NCBI GenBank assembly: GCA_030625965.1
Contig: DAOUPV010000008.1
Coordinates: forward strand, 1-52,132
DNA: 52,132 bases
Direction: 5' to 3'
Source: Clostridia bacterium
Lineage (GTDB): Bacteria > Bacillota > TC1 > UBA5767
The position numbers and the translations under genes were made by a program. This document shows positions 41,138 through 50,632 of this stretch, piece after piece (the stretch's first letter is position 1; every line of letters begins with the position of its first letter). Below the pieces are notes generated by a model. The model worked only from the letters and a program-made list of their open reading frames with translations. It made no database searches and was not told the origin of the DNA.

Positions 41138-42078
41138 TGTATTTCCTCCGTATGGGTTTTCAATTTATGCCGTTCTATGAAGGCCTGAAGGCCTTTCTTA
41201 TCCATCAGGATGACTCTGATTTCAGGATAGAGCTCTCGCAACTTTTCTATCTTTCGGCGTTTTTCCGCCATGTATTTTGGATTCATGACGGTCAGCTCGA
41301 TGTAGGTGTCTTCACGTTTTAGATAAAAATCTGGGGAGATGGCCTGACTGATGTTTCCTTCCTCGTCAAATGCCAAGGGGAAGGTAGTCGGCTCGTAGGC
41401 CCAATCCATACCGTAACTATCCAATATGGTAGCGAATTCCCGCTCTACTTCATGGCGGAACTCATACCGCGAGGGTTCACTTTGGAAAAGTGATATCTGG
41501 TTGGCGTTGTAGGGGCAGAGTCGATCCCTCTTGGTCACCAGTGTGCAGATCATGTCACAAGCTTCGTCCACATCAATTTGCGCGGTATTGATTTTTAGGT
41601 CATAGAGGAATTCATCCTCCCAGTCCTGTCCGTGCACCTTGCGGATGAATTTCTTGCGTCTGGTGTCGGATTCCTCCAGGTTGAGCATGGCTTGGGCTGT
41701 GCCCAGATGCCATTCTTGCTGCAAGCGTTCCAGGCGGACGGAGAAAGGTGCGTTGATGCGGATGTGTACCGTACTCGGATACTCTCTGAAAATCACTTGG
41801 GAACCCATACCCAGGAAAATTTTGGGTCCGCTTGTAAGCGTCCCTTTCAGTTTCTCAGCGACATAGTCTTTGTAAGTGCGGTCCCGGTCATAGGTATGGT
41901 GGTAGAAGGCATAACTTGAACGGAGCATATGCACGCCATGCTCGTCAGCGATTTCCGGCAACCATTCGGCATATGTCGTTTCTTTGTCGATGATGGGAAT
42001 GGACAGGAGCTGCGAGAGCTTTTTAGCGATCTCGTCTCCATGACTTCCCAATGTGCGTGATATAGTTAAGATATACAA
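41134..42078 (-). CDS. cytidylate-kinase-like protein fused to a nuclease-like domain
   Basis: A 314-aa two-part protein. Residues 1-190 match the cytidylate kinase-like family (PF13189): YILTISRTLGSHGDEIAKKL at the start, then IIDKE and RINAPFSVRLERL. The C-terminal part (about 200-314) has SPDFYL and YIELTVMNPK with following Lys-rich helix, resembling a PD-(D/E)xK nuclease core. I choose the TTG at 42078 because it follows AGAGGTGAACACA and gives the family N-terminus; an ATG at 42099 lacks a ribosome site. It leads the operon with hpt. True function unknown. Confidence 0.72.
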   Translation of the reverse strand: MYILTISRTLGSHGDEIAKKLSQLLSIPIIDKETTYAEWLPEIADEHGVHMLRSSYAFYHHTYDRDRTYKDYVAEKLKGTLTSGPKIFLGMGSQVIFREYPSTVHIRINAPFSVRLERLQQEWHLGTAQAMLNLEESDTRRKKFIRKVHGQDWEDEFLYDLKINTAQIDVDEACDMICTLVTKRDRLCPYNANQISLFQSEPSRYEFRHEVEREFATILDSYGMDWAYEPTTFPLAFDEEGNISQAISPDFYLKREDTYIELTVMNPKYMAEKRRKIEKLRELYPEIRVILMDKKGLQAFIERHKLKTHTEEIQ

Positions 42079-42142
42079 TGTGTTCACCTCTGTTCTCATT
42101 ATAAGTTTTTTTAGCCAAAAAGAAAAATCCTTTTCTAATTTT

Positions 42143-42171
42143 TTGACAGCATCTCAGTCTGGGGATATAAT
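42143..42171 (+). promoter_or_regulatory. consensus promoter of the 42.2-kb structured RNA
   Basis: Perfect TTGACA and TATAAT boxes 17 nt apart. Start predicted near 42178. Confidence 0.88.
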
Positions 42172-42177
42172 ATCACT

Positions 42178-42377
42178 ACATTCCAAGGATAGCCCAATCC
42201 CTTGAGGTCAATTCTAGAATCTGGTTTCCATTCCCGTCCACGGACGTTGGTGTGAAACATATAAAGATTGTTAGTACAACCTACCACCCTTTGTTTGCCA
42301 CTAGAACGTCGGGTTATTCGAACAGGGGAGATAAAGATTCGTTGGAATGGGCGGACAGCTTAGCTGTCCGCTTTTTT
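42178..42377 (+). ncRNA. structured small RNA, 6S-like rod
   Basis: A 200-nt untranslated unit with its own consensus promoter and terminator. The ends pair perfectly (CATTCCAA 42179-42186 with TTGGAATG 42342-42349), and inner helices follow: CCCTTG with CAGGGG and TTCTAG (42212-42217) with CTAGAA (42301-42306), enclosing small hairpins. This long rod with internal loops is the 6S RNA architecture, and the length fits, but no diagnostic sequence proves it. It ends at GCGGACAGC-TTA-GCTGTCCGC plus T7. Confidence 0.5.
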
Positions 42378-42378
42378 T
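42351..42378 (+). terminator. terminator of the structured RNA
   Basis: A perfect 9-bp GC-rich stem GCGGACAGC / GCTGTCCGC, loop TTA, then TTTTTTTG. Confidence 0.92.
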
Positions 42379-42429
42379 GTTTGTTTTTATGTTAAAATAG
42401 AGGCAAATAAGCAGGGTAAGGAGATACCT

Positions 42430-42957
42430 ATGAAGAACATAATAAGTAACAGGCGTAGCATTCGCAAATATACCGAAGATCACGTGTCATTCGAGGCGGC
42501 CAAGGAGATAATTGAGATCGCCAGCAAAGCACCCTCCTGGAAAAACCAACAATGCTGGCACTTCGTGCTGGTGGACGATCCCCAGATCAGGGAACAGCTG
42601 GCTGATGCCGTACCGCCGGGAAATCCCGGACGCAACGGAATCCTGCAAGCCCCGTACGTAATCGTGGTTCTGGCTGAGCCGGAAAGTTCAGGTGATTTGG
42701 ATGGAAAGCCTTATTATCTGGTAGACGGCGGCATCGTCTTTTCAACGTTGATGCTGGCGGCTGCCGAGCGTGGTTTGGGAACCTGCTTCATCGGTTGGTT
42801 TGAAGAGCAAGACGTGAAGAGAGCGTGCAACGTTCCTCAGAATTACAAGGTAATCGGTTTGACGCCACTGGGCGTACCCTTGTATTTACCTGAAGAGAAG
42901 CCCAGAAAAACCTTTGAGGAATTGACGACCATTAATGCTTTCGGAAAGGAAGACTAA
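42430..42957 (+). CDS. nitroreductase-family FMN oxidoreductase
   Basis: A 175-aa NAD(P)H-dependent flavoenzyme. The start MKNIISNRRSIRKYTEDHV, the APSWKNQQCWHFVLV segment and GLGTCFIGWF near the end are typical of the nitroreductase family. Substrate not deducible. AGGAGATACCT precedes the ATG. Its stop overlaps the next start by 1 nt (TAATG), so the two are coupled. Confidence 0.92.
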   Translation: MKNIISNRRSIRKYTEDHVSFEAAKEIIEIASKAPSWKNQQCWHFVLVDDPQIREQLADAVPPGNPGRNGILQAPYVIVVLAEPESSGDLDGKPYYLVDGGIVFSTLMLAAAERGLGTCFIGWFEEQDVKRACNVPQNYKVIGLTPLGVPLYLPEEKPRKTFEELTTINAFGKED

Positions 42958-44072
42958 TGAGTTTTTTTCTGGAACTTGATAATCAGATGGAAACATTCAG
43001 CCCGTTGTCCGGCGTCTTTCACGACAGGACCACCGAGAATCTGTTGCGGGTTCTGAAAGAAACGGGAAAAGAGAGGCCCTTGGTGGTGCTCGACGCGCAG
43101 GTCTTTGATGATGAACCCAGTCAGGATATTATCAATGCGCTGAAGGATTTGGAATACGCCACTTATACGGGATATCCTTTGCCTGTATCTTTGGACGAAG
43201 TAAAAGCCGGTACGGCCCAGTTTATGCAAAATGATTGTGACTCGCTGATTGCCATCGGAGGCGGTTCGACCATCGACCTGGCCAAGCTAATAGGGCTTCT
43301 AGCCTACAATAACTACCCCTGGTCCGAGTTTTTCTACAATCCCCAGGCCGGAAGGCGCATCCCGCTGCTTTTCGCTGTTCCTTCATCTTTCGGAGGCAGT
43401 GAATCCAGTACCGAAGCGTTCGTTGTCGATTTTTCCGGACCCTTGGTCCGGGACATCTCCCGGGATTATTTCGTTCCTGCATTCGTGGCCTACGATTGGC
43501 GCTATATCACTACGCTTCCTAAGAAGGTCGTGGTAGCCAACTTGTTGGCCATGTTGTTGTCTTTGGTGGAACTCTACCTGAGAGGAAACGACGTGGAGGA
43601 AATGATGCTCAGGCTAGGCGTTATGTCTAAAGCTGTGCTGGATGAGAACCAGGATTATTATCCTGAACTGCAACGCTTTTCGTTGGATTTGGGGAAAATA
43701 TACCGAACAAGTGGCTACGGATTCCTATCTGGCCTTTCCCAGTCCATAACGGCATTTACGGAAATACCCTGCAACCAGGTGAAGGCCATGTTTCTGAGCG
43801 CCTACTTACGCTATGAACTAGGTCACTCGGAACTGTCCGATGTGGCGACACTGCTTAACTGGCCCAGCGACAAGGACCTTTTGCATGACATCGACCGGGC
43901 AGTTCGCGGAAGCGGGATCCGGGAGGATTTCGACCGGGTCAAGACCATCATCCAGGAGAAAGAACTGGAGATCGCAGGGCAGGGTTCCCTGTCCGCGGAA
44001 GGAGATGAAGACTTCAAAGGAATAAGTCCTAATGCACTAAGACAGCTTATGAAGGAAGTTTTGGATTACTAG
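42957..44072 (+). CDS. iron-ADH-fold protein lacking the metal ligands
   Basis: A 371-aa member of the iron-containing alcohol dehydrogenase superfamily. The NAD-binding motif IAIGGGSTIDLAKLIG (98-113) is intact, and VPSSFGGSESSTEAFV (141-156) matches the usual PTTxGTGSE block. The expected metal ligands are gone: the Asp/His segment reads ANLLAMLLSLVELYL (194-208), and the His-containing HxxG-PHG region reads GFLSGLSQSITAFTEIPCNQ (255-274). It is therefore unlikely to be an ordinary iron alcohol dehydrogenase; it may be a pseudoenzyme or use another mechanism. Coupled to the nitroreductase gene. Confidence 0.8.
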   Translation: MSFFLELDNQMETFSPLSGVFHDRTTENLLRVLKETGKERPLVVLDAQVFDDEPSQDIINALKDLEYATYTGYPLPVSLDEVKAGTAQFMQNDCDSLIAIGGGSTIDLAKLIGLLAYNNYPWSEFFYNPQAGRRIPLLFAVPSSFGGSESSTEAFVVDFSGPLVRDISRDYFVPAFVAYDWRYITTLPKKVVVANLLAMLLSLVELYLRGNDVEEMMLRLGVMSKAVLDENQDYYPELQRFSLDLGKIYRTSGYGFLSGLSQSITAFTEIPCNQVKAMFLSAYLRYELGHSELSDVATLLNWPSDKDLLHDIDRAVRGSGIREDFDRVKTIIQEKELEIAGQGSLSAEGDEDFKGISPNALRQLMKEVLDY

Positions 44073-44082
44073 GGAGGCATCT

Positions 44083-45402
44083 ATGAAGAAAATTTTCGTG
44101 CTGGACACCAATGTTTTGCTCAATGACCCCAATGCGTTTTTCGGTTTTGCTGACAATGAGGTTGTCATATCCTCGGTAGTCATCGAAGAAATAGATAGCA
44201 AGAAGCGGTTGATGGACGATGTGGGCAGAAACGCCAGAGCGTTTTCCCGGGAACTGGACCGGTTAAGAAAACTGGCGCCATTGAACCAGGGCGTGGAAAC
44301 TCCGGGAGGTGGACTTCTGAGGGTGGAAATGAATCATCAGCGCAACGAGCGCATGGCCCGTTTTTTTCCTGAAGCCAATAATGACAACCGCATCATATCG
44401 GTTGCCTATACACTTTTAGAACAGAATAAAGCCGCCGGTGTTCCGGTGATCATCGTAAGCAATGACGCCATTGTCCGTATCAAAGCGGATTCGCTGGGAC
44501 TGAGAGCGGAGAGCTATCGCAATGACCAAGTGGTGGATTCCAGAGACCAGCTATATGCCGGATTCAGGGAGCTTATCGTGCCGGGCGAGGATATCGACCG
44601 TTTCTATAAGCATCGTCATCTGGATGCGACCGAACTGGAACTAACACCCCGCCCCCACGAGTTCTTCATCCTGAAGGACCAGGAAGGTAGGAACAAGTCA
44701 GCCATCGCCCGTTGCCGCGATGGAAAGTCGCTGGAGCCCTTCTATTTCCTTGAAGACCAGGTCTGGGGTATCCATCCCCGCAACGTACAACAGAAGATGG
44801 CCTTGGAACTGCTTCTTGATGATACCGTTCCCTTGGTTACCGTTTCCGGCCGAGCTGGAACGGGCAAGACTCTGTTAGCTCTGGCAACGGCTCTAAGCAA
44901 GGTGCTTGACGAAAAACGCTATCTGAAGCTGCTTGTGGCTCGTCCCGTGATTCCCATGGGTCGGGACATCGGTTTCCTACCCGGGGAGAAAGACGACAAG
45001 TTAAGGCCCTGGATGCAGCCCATTTACGATAATCTGGAATTCCTGTTCTCGGCGGATGAAAAGAATCCCCTGGAGAACATAATGGCTGGTACCAATAGCA
45101 TTGAGATTGAAGCGTTGACTTATATCCGGGGACGTTCCATCCCCAAACAGTTCATCATCATTGATGAGGCCCAAAACCTGACCCGGCATGAAGCCAAGAC
45201 CATCATCTCTCGTGTGGGTGAGCAGTCCAAGATCGTCTTGGTGGGCGACCCGGAACAGATCGACCATCCCTATATCGACAGCACCAGCAATGGGCTGAGT
45301 TATACGGTCGAGCAGTTTAAAGGAGAGCATATCGCGGGTCATGTGACGCTGATTAAGGGCGAAAGATCCGAACTTGCGGAACTTGCGACTACACTTTTGT
45401 AA
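44083..45402 (+). CDS. PIN domain-PhoH ATPase fusion (YlaK type)
   Basis: A 439-aa protein. A PIN nuclease-like domain occupies about residues 1-140 (FVLDTNVLLNDP, then EEIDSKKR and acidic residues), and a PhoH-type ATPase about 240-439: Walker A GRAGTGKTLLAL (about 255), RPVIPMGRDIGFLPGE and Walker B FIIIDEAQNLTRHE. PhoH-PIN proteins are linked to RNA metabolism and stress. GGGAGGCATCT precedes the ATG. Confidence 0.93.
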   Translation: MKKIFVLDTNVLLNDPNAFFGFADNEVVISSVVIEEIDSKKRLMDDVGRNARAFSRELDRLRKLAPLNQGVETPGGGLLRVEMNHQRNERMARFFPEANNDNRIISVAYTLLEQNKAAGVPVIIVSNDAIVRIKADSLGLRAESYRNDQVVDSRDQLYAGFRELIVPGEDIDRFYKHRHLDATELELTPRPHEFFILKDQEGRNKSAIARCRDGKSLEPFYFLEDQVWGIHPRNVQQKMALELLLDDTVPLVTVSGRAGTGKTLLALATALSKVLDEKRYLKLLVARPVIPMGRDIGFLPGEKDDKLRPWMQPIYDNLEFLFSADEKNPLENIMAGTNSIEIEALTYIRGRSIPKQFIIIDEAQNLTRHEAKTIISRVGEQSKIVLVGDPEQIDHPYIDSTSNGLSYTVEQFKGEHIAGHVTLIKGERSELAELATTLL

Positions 45403-45411
45403 GGAGCAATT

Positions 45412-46848
45412 ATGGCTCAGATATTTTCTGTCTCTTTCCTAGTCTATATCGGTATGATCGTTCTGGTGCTGATCCTCGAACGGAGGAAGCCTACCAGCAC
45501 ATTGGCTTGGATTCTGGTGCTGACACTGGTACCATACCTGGGATTCGTGGTCTATCTGCTCTTTGGACGGGACTTGAGCAAGAGAAAAATATTTAGGATC
45601 GAAGCGGACGAGAGAAAGCAGTTACTGGAATTGGTGAGGGCCCAAGGGGCCTTCATCAAAGATGGCGAGCTGGACTATAAGGATGATTCCGTCAGGAATC
45701 ATCTTTCTCTTATTCAGATGAATCTCAAGGCGGCTCATGCCATCTATTCCCAGGACAATGACGTGCAGATTCTGACCGATGGCCAGGATAAATTCACGCG
45801 CCTATTTTCCAGCATCCGTCAGGCCCAAAAACAGATCCATCTGGAGTATTTCATATTCAAGAACGATGCGGTGGCCAACCACCTGATCGATTTGCTGATC
45901 CAGAAGGCCGAGGAGGGCGTCGAAGTACGTTTTCTGGTGGACTTCCTGGGGAGTCGGGTGAAGCGTTCCCGGATGCGCGAGATGCGCCAAGCTGGTGTCC
46001 AGGTGGCCAAGTTCTTCCCTTCCCGATTCTTCCCCTATATCGAGATTATGGTCAACAACCGCAACCACCGCAAGATCGTGGTGATCGACGGCAAGGAAGC
46101 CTTTCTGGGCGGATACAATGTGGGCAATGAGTATCTGGGATTGGATGATTCCAAAGGGGCTTGGCGGGATACGCATATCATTGTCCGAGGGAGCGCGGTG
46201 TTGGAAATCCAGAATCGCTTCATCATGGACTGGCGGGCCAGCGGAGGAAGATCCGAGGGTACCGAGAAGCTGAGCTTCCCTTGGACCGAGGGGGGCGGCG
46301 AAGTGGGCATGCAGATCGTCAGCAGCGGCCCCGAGTCCCAGATGGAACAGATCAAGTATTCCTATATCGCCATGATCAATGCGGCCAAGAGTAAAATCCT
46401 AATCCAGAGTCCCTACTTCATCCCTGACGAAGCCATGATCGATGCACTGAAGATGGCCCTTCTTCGGGGTGTGGAGGTCCTGATCACCATCCCTGACAAA
46501 CCTGATCACATCTTCGTCTACTGGGCGACCTATTCCTATATTGGGGACCTGCTGCCCTTCGGGCTCAAAGCCTATATCTATGAGAAGGGATTCATGCACG
46601 CCAAGACCATGGTGGTGGATGAGGAGATCTTCACCTGTGGTACAGCCAATTTCGACATTCGCAGCTTTCGCCTCAATTTCGAAATCAACGCCTTCATTTA
46701 CGATGAGGATGTGGCCAGGGAATATGCGGCGATTTACTACCGAGACCTAGTGCATGCATATCAGCTGACACAGTATGATTATGATAACCGCTCCTGGAAA
46801 ATCAAGCTGAAGGAACCCATATCCCGCCTGGTTTCACCTGTACTTTGA
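45412..46848 (+). CDS. cls: cardiolipin synthase
   Basis: Condenses two phosphatidylglycerols to cardiolipin at the membrane. The 478-aa protein has two N-terminal membrane helices and two HxKx4D phospholipase-D motifs: NHRKIVVIDGKEAFLGGYN (about 218) and MHAKTMVVDEEIFTCGTANFD (about 395, split). All catalytic residues are kept. Ten nt after the PhoH gene, AGGAGCAATT before the ATG; likely same transcript. Confidence 0.95.
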   Translation: MAQIFSVSFLVYIGMIVLVLILERRKPTSTLAWILVLTLVPYLGFVVYLLFGRDLSKRKIFRIEADERKQLLELVRAQGAFIKDGELDYKDDSVRNHLSLIQMNLKAAHAIYSQDNDVQILTDGQDKFTRLFSSIRQAQKQIHLEYFIFKNDAVANHLIDLLIQKAEEGVEVRFLVDFLGSRVKRSRMREMRQAGVQVAKFFPSRFFPYIEIMVNNRNHRKIVVIDGKEAFLGGYNVGNEYLGLDDSKGAWRDTHIIVRGSAVLEIQNRFIMDWRASGGRSEGTEKLSFPWTEGGGEVGMQIVSSGPESQMEQIKYSYIAMINAAKSKILIQSPYFIPDEAMIDALKMALLRGVEVLITIPDKPDHIFVYWATYSYIGDLLPFGLKAYIYEKGFMHAKTMVVDEEIFTCGTANFDIRSFRLNFEINAFIYDEDVAREYAAIYYRDLVHAYQLTQYDYDNRSWKIKLKEPISRLVSPVL

Positions 46849-46958
46849 TTCTCAAAATAATCGTGGAATCAGGGGAAAAATGATTGCTAATTTGGCACTT
46901 ATAGTTTATATTGGATAAACGGCGCAAAAACGCTGAAGTAAGATTTAGGAAGGTTATT

Positions 46959-48812
46959 ATGATTAACAGAATGAATAGAATCATCATGGGAAGGCAGAAG
47001 AAATTCTATTTCTACATCATAGATATGTTCTTTTTCATGTTGGCGCATGGCGCTGCTTTGGTCCTGTGCTATATTAGCGGCATTCCTCGTGAACTACTGA
47101 CGAATTTTTGGTTGAATTCCCTAGTCATCGCCGTGGTGATGGCCGCTTTTTTCCAGCTTTTCGGTTTATATGACAGTCTGTGGCAGTTCGCATCGGTGGA
47201 AGAACTGATTTCCACAGTGATTGCCGCCATCGCCGGCATCGTGGTTCTTTTCTTTCTGAGCCTGCTGATGCATGTCGGATATCCCCACAGCTGGTATTTC
47301 ATCTTCGCCCTGTTAATCATGCTATTCAACGGTGGGATACGGATTTTCTACCGCATCATCCGCCGGTCACTGACATTGGTGCCCACAAGCAAACGCGATG
47401 CCAAACGGATTCTGGTGGTGGGTGCCGGTGAGGCGGGTGCCATGGTCATCCGGGAAATGAACCGCAATCCCCAACTGGGCAAGCTTCCGGTGGTCATCGC
47501 CGATGACGATCCAGGCAAACTAGGTCTGAAAATCTATGGAGTTCCCATCAAGGGAAATCGTTACGACATCAAGAGATTGGTCAAAGAAGAGAATATTAAT
47601 GAGATCATCATCGCCATCCCGACCGCATCACAGAAAGACGTGCGGGATGTGGTGGAGCTGTGCAAGGAGACCTATACCAAGCTGCAGATCCTGCCGGCAT
47701 TGCATCAGTTGATCGATGGTAGGGTGAGCTTGAAGAAGCTTAGAGATGTGGATGTGGTGGATTTACTGGGCCGTGAGCCCGTCAGTTTGAGCTACGAGCA
47801 CATCCGACAGTATTTACGGGGCAAGACGGTTCTCGTCACAGGAGGTGGTGGCTCCATTGGACAGGAGCTGTGCCGTCAGGTGGCTACCTTCGAACCCAAG
47901 GAACTGATCATTTTTGATATCTACGAGAACAGCGCCTATGACATACAGAATGAACTAAAGAAGAGATTTCCCAATCTGTCACTCAGCGTGCAGATCGGCT
48001 CGGTGCGTGACAAGCGCCGCTTAGAGAACTTGTTCGACGCACATGCAGTGGAAGTGATCTTCCATGCGGCAGCCCACAAGCATGTGCCCTTGATGGAAGA
48101 TAATCCGCGTGAGGCCATTCTCAACAATGTCATGGGTACCTACAATCTGGCCCTGACCGCAAAAGAGCGGGGCGTGGAGCGCTTCTTGATGATCTCCACG
48201 GACAAGGCGGTCAACCCCACCAACATCATGGGGGCCAGTAAACGGATCGCTGAGATGATCGTACAGACCTTCAATGGCCAGAGCAAGACCGAGTTTGTGG
48301 CGGTGCGCTTCGGCAACGTGCTGGGATCCAACGGCAGTGTCATCCCTCTGTTCCGCCGGCAGATCGCCGAGGGTGGACCAGTGACGGTGACCGATCCGGA
48401 AATCATCCGCTATTTCATGACCATCCCGGAAGCGGTGCAGTTGGTGCTGGAAACCGGAACCATCGCCAAGGGTGGAGAAGTGTTCGTGTTGGATATGGGA
48501 GAACCGGTGAAAATCCTGAAACTGGCGGAAGACCTGATCAAGTTGTCGGGATATGAACCATATGAAGAGATTGATATCGTCTTTACCGGTCTCAGGCCCG
48601 GAGAGAAGCTCTACGAAGAGCTGCTGCTGGCCGATGAGGGAATAGACAAGACGGATAATGATAAGATTTTTATAGGGCATCCTATCGTCAAGAGCCCGGC
48701 CGAGTTGGCTGAGGATCTGGAACGATTGGAGCAAGTAGTTAACGAGGATGCGGCAAGCATTAGGGAAACGGTCAAGAGCGTGGTGCCGACCTACCGGCCG
48801 AATGAATCCTAG
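46959..48812 (+). CDS. membrane-bound nucleotide-sugar 4,6-dehydratase, CapD/EpsC/PglF type
   Basis: A 617-aa protein with four N-terminal membrane helices (to about 140), a first Rossmann-like segment (RILVVGAGEAGAMVI) and a C-terminal extended SDR domain: VTGGGGSIGQELCRQVA (about 290) and LMISTDKAVNPTNIMGASK, where Met replaces the usual Tyr of YxxxK as in the PglF branch. It makes a UDP-4-keto-6-deoxy sugar for surface glycans, possibly the EPS regulated by the CpsBCD genes 26 kb away. ATG 46959 follows TAGGAAGGTTATT. Confidence 0.9.
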   Translation: MINRMNRIIMGRQKKFYFYIIDMFFFMLAHGAALVLCYISGIPRELLTNFWLNSLVIAVVMAAFFQLFGLYDSLWQFASVEELISTVIAAIAGIVVLFFLSLLMHVGYPHSWYFIFALLIMLFNGGIRIFYRIIRRSLTLVPTSKRDAKRILVVGAGEAGAMVIREMNRNPQLGKLPVVIADDDPGKLGLKIYGVPIKGNRYDIKRLVKEENINEIIIAIPTASQKDVRDVVELCKETYTKLQILPALHQLIDGRVSLKKLRDVDVVDLLGREPVSLSYEHIRQYLRGKTVLVTGGGGSIGQELCRQVATFEPKELIIFDIYENSAYDIQNELKKRFPNLSLSVQIGSVRDKRRLENLFDAHAVEVIFHAAAHKHVPLMEDNPREAILNNVMGTYNLALTAKERGVERFLMISTDKAVNPTNIMGASKRIAEMIVQTFNGQSKTEFVAVRFGNVLGSNGSVIPLFRRQIAEGGPVTVTDPEIIRYFMTIPEAVQLVLETGTIAKGGEVFVLDMGEPVKILKLAEDLIKLSGYEPYEEIDIVFTGLRPGEKLYEELLLADEGIDKTDNDKIFIGHPIVKSPAELAEDLERLEQVVNEDAASIRETVKSVVPTYRPNES

Positions 48813-48835
48813 CTGGTTAATGGAGAGGAGTAACA

Positions 48836-50497
48836 ATGGACTATCTGAAAAGATATGAAGCCTGGCTCGGGGGATCATTCCTGAGCGATCGGGAAAAAGA
48901 AGAACTGAAAAACCTGAGCGAAGATGAGAAGCAAGACCGGTTCTACCGGGATATAGAGTTCGGTACAGCGGGCCTGAGAGGCATTCGCGGCCTGGGCACC
49001 AACCGTATGAACGTGCATATCGTAAGAAAGGTGACCCAAGGTTACGCTACATTCCTGAAGAAGGCCTATGCGGACCGCATCGAAAACGGTGTATATCTGG
49101 CCTATGACTGCCGCCATTTTTCCAGAGAGTTCGCCTGGGAGGCAGCCCGCGTATTTAGCGGCAACGGAATTCCGGCCAAAGTGTTTGCCGATTACCGCTC
49201 CACCCCCCAGCTGTCCTATGTCATCATGGAGAAGAAGGCCATGGGCGGACTGATGCTCACGGCCAGCCACAATCCTCCGGAATATAACGGCTATAAGGCA
49301 TACAATGGTCTGGGATGCCAGCTATCCCCTACAGAGGCGGATGGGGTATTCGAGGAAATTGACCGAATTACTGATTTCGATCAGATCAAATATGATGCTG
49401 AGGAGCGTCTGGTTTCCGTAGCTGATCCGGCTTTGGACGAAGAATTCATCCAGGCGGTGAAAAACCTGCATCAGGGACCGGCCAACAAGAACCTCAAGGT
49501 GCTGTTTACCCCGTTGCACGGTGTTGGCGGAGAGTTCACCAGAGATATTCTTGCGGAATTAGGGTATTCCGTGGATGTAGTAGCTGAACAGTTCGCCCCA
49601 GATGGGGACTTTCCAACCACCAACAAACCGAATCCGGAAGAACCGGAAGCGCTGAAAATGCTGTTGGCCCAAGGACGTGAAACTGGGGCCGACCTGTTGA
49701 TGGCCACCGACCCAGATGCCGACCGCTTGGGCGTGGCGGTCCGTTCCCAAGACGGTTACCAAGTGCTCACCGGAAACCAGATGGGGGCACTTCTGGTAGA
49801 TTACCTGATCGGGCATCGCAAGATCAAGAAACCGGCCGCCATCATCAAGAGTGTGGTGACCAGCGATTTCCCGTCAGACATTGCCAAGAATCACGGGCTA
49901 AGCGTCGAAAATACCCTTACGGGCTTCAAGTTCATCGGAGATAGGGCACAGCAACTGGTGGATGAGGGTGTACAGGTGCTATTTGCTTTCGAGGAAAGCA
50001 TAGGCTACATGCCAGGCTCCTACCTGAGGGACAAAGACGGTATCGGAGCGGCTGTACTGGTGGCGGAAATGACCGGTCACTATCTAGGCCGCGGTCTGAC
50101 CTTGCTGGACCGGTTGGAGGAGCTCTACCTTGAGTACGGCTACTACATGGAAGACACCATGAATATCTACCTGGAGGGCCAGGAGGGTAAGGCCCAGATG
50201 GATGAGCTTATGCAGCAGATCCGCACCAATCCGCTGGCATATACAGATGAGTTGGAGGTTGTGGAAACCACTGACTTCATGAGTGATGTGGAGGGTTATG
50301 ACAAGTCCAACGTGCTACTCTACCGTTTGAAAAACGGTAGCTGGTTCGCCGTAAGGCCCAGTGGCACTGAGCCCAAGCTGAAAGCATACATCAGCTCATG
50401 GAACCGGGATCGTGACCAGGCCCAAGAGAATCTGGAACTCATTAAGGCAGGCATTGAAAGCAGGATAAATTCTTTCCTGACGAATTGGAAAAAATAG
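48836..50497 (+). CDS. alpha-phosphohexomutase (phosphoglucomutase/phosphomannomutase)
   Basis: Interconverts hexose 1- and 6-phosphates. The 553-aa protein has the phosphoserine loop LTASHNPPEYNGYK (about 140), metal-binding DPDADRLGVAV (about 291), GFKFIG, EESIGY (sugar-binding) and the phosphate loop RPSGTEPKLKAY (about 507). Length and order match PgcA-type enzymes. GAGAGGAGTAACA precedes the ATG. Located behind the CapD-type gene, it probably feeds sugar-nucleotide synthesis. Confidence 0.93.
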   Translation: MDYLKRYEAWLGGSFLSDREKEELKNLSEDEKQDRFYRDIEFGTAGLRGIRGLGTNRMNVHIVRKVTQGYATFLKKAYADRIENGVYLAYDCRHFSREFAWEAARVFSGNGIPAKVFADYRSTPQLSYVIMEKKAMGGLMLTASHNPPEYNGYKAYNGLGCQLSPTEADGVFEEIDRITDFDQIKYDAEERLVSVADPALDEEFIQAVKNLHQGPANKNLKVLFTPLHGVGGEFTRDILAELGYSVDVVAEQFAPDGDFPTTNKPNPEEPEALKMLLAQGRETGADLLMATDPDADRLGVAVRSQDGYQVLTGNQMGALLVDYLIGHRKIKKPAAIIKSVVTSDFPSDIAKNHGLSVENTLTGFKFIGDRAQQLVDEGVQVLFAFEESIGYMPGSYLRDKDGIGAAVLVAEMTGHYLGRGLTLLDRLEELYLEYGYYMEDTMNIYLEGQEGKAQMDELMQQIRTNPLAYTDELEVVETTDFMSDVEGYDKSNVLLYRLKNGSWFAVRPSGTEPKLKAYISSWNRDRDQAQENLELIKAGIESRINSFLTNWKK

Positions 50498-50500
50498 ACA

Positions 50501-50526
50501 GGGGGAGCGAAAGCTCCCTCTTTTTG
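50501..50526 (+). terminator. terminator after phosphohexomutase gene
   Basis: GGGGGAGC / GCTCCCTC with a GAAA loop and a TTTTTG tail. Confidence 0.88.
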
Positions 50527-50632
50527 TTCGGGATTCGTTCAAGATGTTAGACATATAAACAAATTTATCTGAGGAGGCAGGATTTTGCCCATTTCCCTCG
50601 AATAGCATAAGTGGGAAGGATGGAGGAGTTTT

